Below, one piece after another: positions 62,895 to 64,000 of a stretch of DNA of 64,000 nucleotides. The stretch spans positions 18,596 through 82,595 of the forward strand of contig NZ_FIZY01000020.1 in assembly GCF_900060185.1 (NCBI RefSeq), written 5' to 3'. A model generated the notes under the pieces. It worked only from the letters and a program-made list of their open reading frames with translations. It did no database searches and was not told where the DNA came from. The position numbers and the translations under genes are program-made. The DNA comes from Grimontia marina. GTDB taxonomy: Bacteria; Pseudomonadota; Gammaproteobacteria; Enterobacterales; Vibrionaceae. Numbering within the stretch: the stretch's first letter is position 1; each line of letters opens with the position of its first letter.

Positions 62895-63248
62895 CTAAGC
62901 ATCATCTGGGCTGAAAAGCGGGCTTTGGTACTGAGGCCCAGCACCAATGAACTCATCACCCGTACGAGTCTCTCTTAATCCAACCTCATGTCGTTTGAGC
63001 TTATCGCCGTTCTCCGTTTCAACATGGACATTAATTGGACTCCAAGCATCCATCCCCAGCCTAGCAATCGGTCTACCTTGCATCGCAATTCTAGCCAGCG
63101 AATATGAGTTATCTAGCAAGTACTCAAAATCCAATTCAGATGGGCAAACTGAAAAAGTCGTTATCGTCGTTTGTTTCATTGAACAAAACTCAAATGAGCA
63201 GGTTCTGCATTCAGCACCTTTCTTCTTCGAGTAAATTTCCCGAAGCAC
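62895..63248 (-). CDS. Hypothetical protein inside the mobile region
   Basis: The frame encodes up to 117 residues from a GTG at 63248 with GGAAG upstream; an ATG at 63179 would give 94 residues. I do not recognise the family. Visible features are a cysteine-rich N-terminus (CRTCSFEFC) in the long form, then LDFEYLLDNSYSLARIAM, RLGMDAWSPINVHVETENGDK and a C-terminus ending in acidic residues. It reads towards the Tn7-like end and lies between that end and an IS630 element, so it is probably cargo. It could be a fragment cut by the IS. Confidence 0.5.
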   Translation of the reverse strand: MLREIYSKKKGAECRTCSFEFCSMKQTTITTFSVCPSELDFEYLLDNSYSLARIAMQGRPIARLGMDAWSPINVHVETENGDKLKRHEVGLRETRTGDEFIGAGPQYQSPLFSPDDA

Positions 63249-63269
63249 ACCTTGCTTCCTAAATAGCTG

Positions 63270-64000
63270 TTCCTAATAGTAGATCTCAAAGATAAGAGAA
63301 ACTCAGTCCGCTTTGTGCGATCTGATCAATCGCCAAACCGAAACATACCGACAAAAGGACTGAGTGATGGCCATCATAGCACCGATACCTCGTGGCGAAC
63401 GTCGTAGGATGAAAAAAGCGATACAGACTACCAAGGACAAGGATTATGCCCGCAGACTTATTGCTCTCATGCAACTCCACGAAGGCAAAACGATTGTCGA
63501 TGTCTGCCGTATTATCAGTGCAGCCCGCTCCTCAGTGGGTAGGTGGATTGACTGGTTTACTCAAGGTGGTATGGATGCCCTGCACGCTTTGCCTGTTGGC
63601 AGACCGCCAACGCTTCCCGTTAGCGAAATGTGTGCGATGCTGACTATTCTGGTTCAGTTTTCCCCGCAGGATTTCGGTTATCAGCGAAGCCGCTGGAGTA
63701 CAGAGCTTTTAACGATGCAGCTCAATGATGTATTCCAAAGTACAGTGGCGGCTTCTACGGTCAGGCGTTGGTTACCGAAAATCGGGATCGTCTGGCGTAG
63801 GGCGGCACCTACCCTCAATATTCGAGACCCTGACAAGGAAGAAAAGCTCGCTCAGATAAGTGAGGCGCTGGACAAATGCAGTGTTGACCATCCGGTGTTT
63901 TATGAAGACGAAGTTGATATCGACCTTAACCCCAAAATTGGGGCTGACTGGACGGTAAAAGGCCAGCAGAAAAAAGTGGTCACACCGGGACAGAACTGCA
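63270..64000 (+). mobile_element. IS630-family insertion sequence, 5' part
   Basis: A transposase frame with upstream inverted motifs ACTCAGTCC (63301-63309) and GGACTGAGT (63357-63365) marks the left part of an IS630-type element. The exact left tip and TA target duplication cannot be fixed because the right end is outside the window. Confidence 0.65.
63367..64000 (+). CDS. IS630-family transposase, N-terminal part
   Basis: The frame is open from the ATG at 63367 to the end of the window, giving 211 residues; the full protein is usually around 340. The N-terminal half is a HTH DNA-binding region (KTIVDVCRIISAARSSVGRWIDWF) and a linker helix; the C-terminal visible part begins the DDE_3 catalytic domain with the first acidic residues in HPVFYEDEVDIDLNPKIGADW. 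IS630 elements move by a Tc1/mariner-like mechanism into TA dinucleotides. No frameshift is seen in the visible part. Confidence 0.9.
   Translation, partial: MAIIAPIPRGERRRMKKAIQTTKDKDYARRLIALMQLHEGKTIVDVCRIISAARSSVGRWIDWFTQGGMDALHALPVGRPPTLPVSEMCAMLTILVQFSPQDFGYQRSRWSTELLTMQLNDVFQSTVAASTVRRWLPKIGIVWRRAAPTLNIRDPDKEEKLAQISEALDKCSVDHPVFYEDEVDIDLNPKIGADWTVKGQQKKVVTPGQNC

Overview
The window is one continuous stretch of a gammaproteobacterial chromosome, almost certainly a member of the Vibrionaceae. Nearly every protein in the first 50 kb has a close E. coli counterpart, and neighbourhoods such as rpoZ-spoT-trmH-recG, ompR-envZ, ftsYEX-rpoH, glpEGR, ubiCA, lexA/plsB and pldB-yigL are intact. A caa3-type cytochrome oxidase operon and several Vibrio-style small proteins are also present. 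The Grimontia/Enterovibrio/Photobacterium side of the family seems likely to me, but the genus cannot be fixed from this sequence alone.

Layout. 1-6.6 kb: end of yicC, gmk, rpoZ, spoT, trmH, recG (all +). 6.6-9.2 kb: orphan GntR-type regulator, envZ, ompR (-). 9.4-12.3 kb: greB and tex (+). 12.3-14.1 kb: two uncharacterised small proteins and bioH (-). 14.2-15.5 kb: comF/gntX and nfuA (+). 15.6-24.8 kb: DinF-type MATE exporter with its own LexA box, then the cytochrome c oxidase structural and assembly genes ctaC-ctaD-ctaG-ctaE, a DUF2909 gene on the other strand, SURF1, an SCO-like protein, ctaA and ctaB. 25.2-28.5 kb: lexA and divergent plsB. 28.6-34.4 kb: ubiA, ubiC, a FliL-like protein, glpD, glpR, glpG, glpE. 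34.7-39.0 kb: rpoH, ftsX, ftsE, ftsY. 39.2-43.7 kb: rsmD and a run of small membrane or metal-binding proteins (YhhL, YecH, DUF2007, YhhN, DUF4145, YhhM) plus an acyltransferase. 43.9-50.4 kb: AbgT transporter, pldB, yigL, EVE protein, a lipoprotein, a TapT-like DTW protein.

50.4-62.5 kb is an accessory catabolic region. A LacI-family repressor gene is flanked by two identical 16-bp palindromes, ATGTTAGCGCTAACAT. Each lies over the -10 element of a promoter with the same geometry. One promoter drives a leftward operon: YihU-like beta-hydroxyacid dehydrogenase, aldehyde dehydrogenase, enolase-superfamily enzyme, SulP transporter. The other drives a rightward TRAP transporter (dctPQM), followed by a second aldehyde dehydrogenase. 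The substrate is unknown; an organosulfonate or a short hydroxy/sugar acid are the best guesses.

62.6 kb to the end is mobile DNA. There is a 66-bp TGT...ACA remnant flanked by the 5-bp duplication TCATG. A second rightward-facing end with tandem TnsB-like sites abuts it directly. Then come an unrecognised small ORF and the 5' part of an IS630-family element that runs off the window.

Most noteworthy: the Tn7-like end structure, the dual-operator catabolic regulon, a GlpG rhomboid whose catalytic serine is a threonine, a DinF gene with its own LexA box away from lexA, and an FtsY whose N-terminal domain is expanded into about 14 near-perfect 16-residue repeats.
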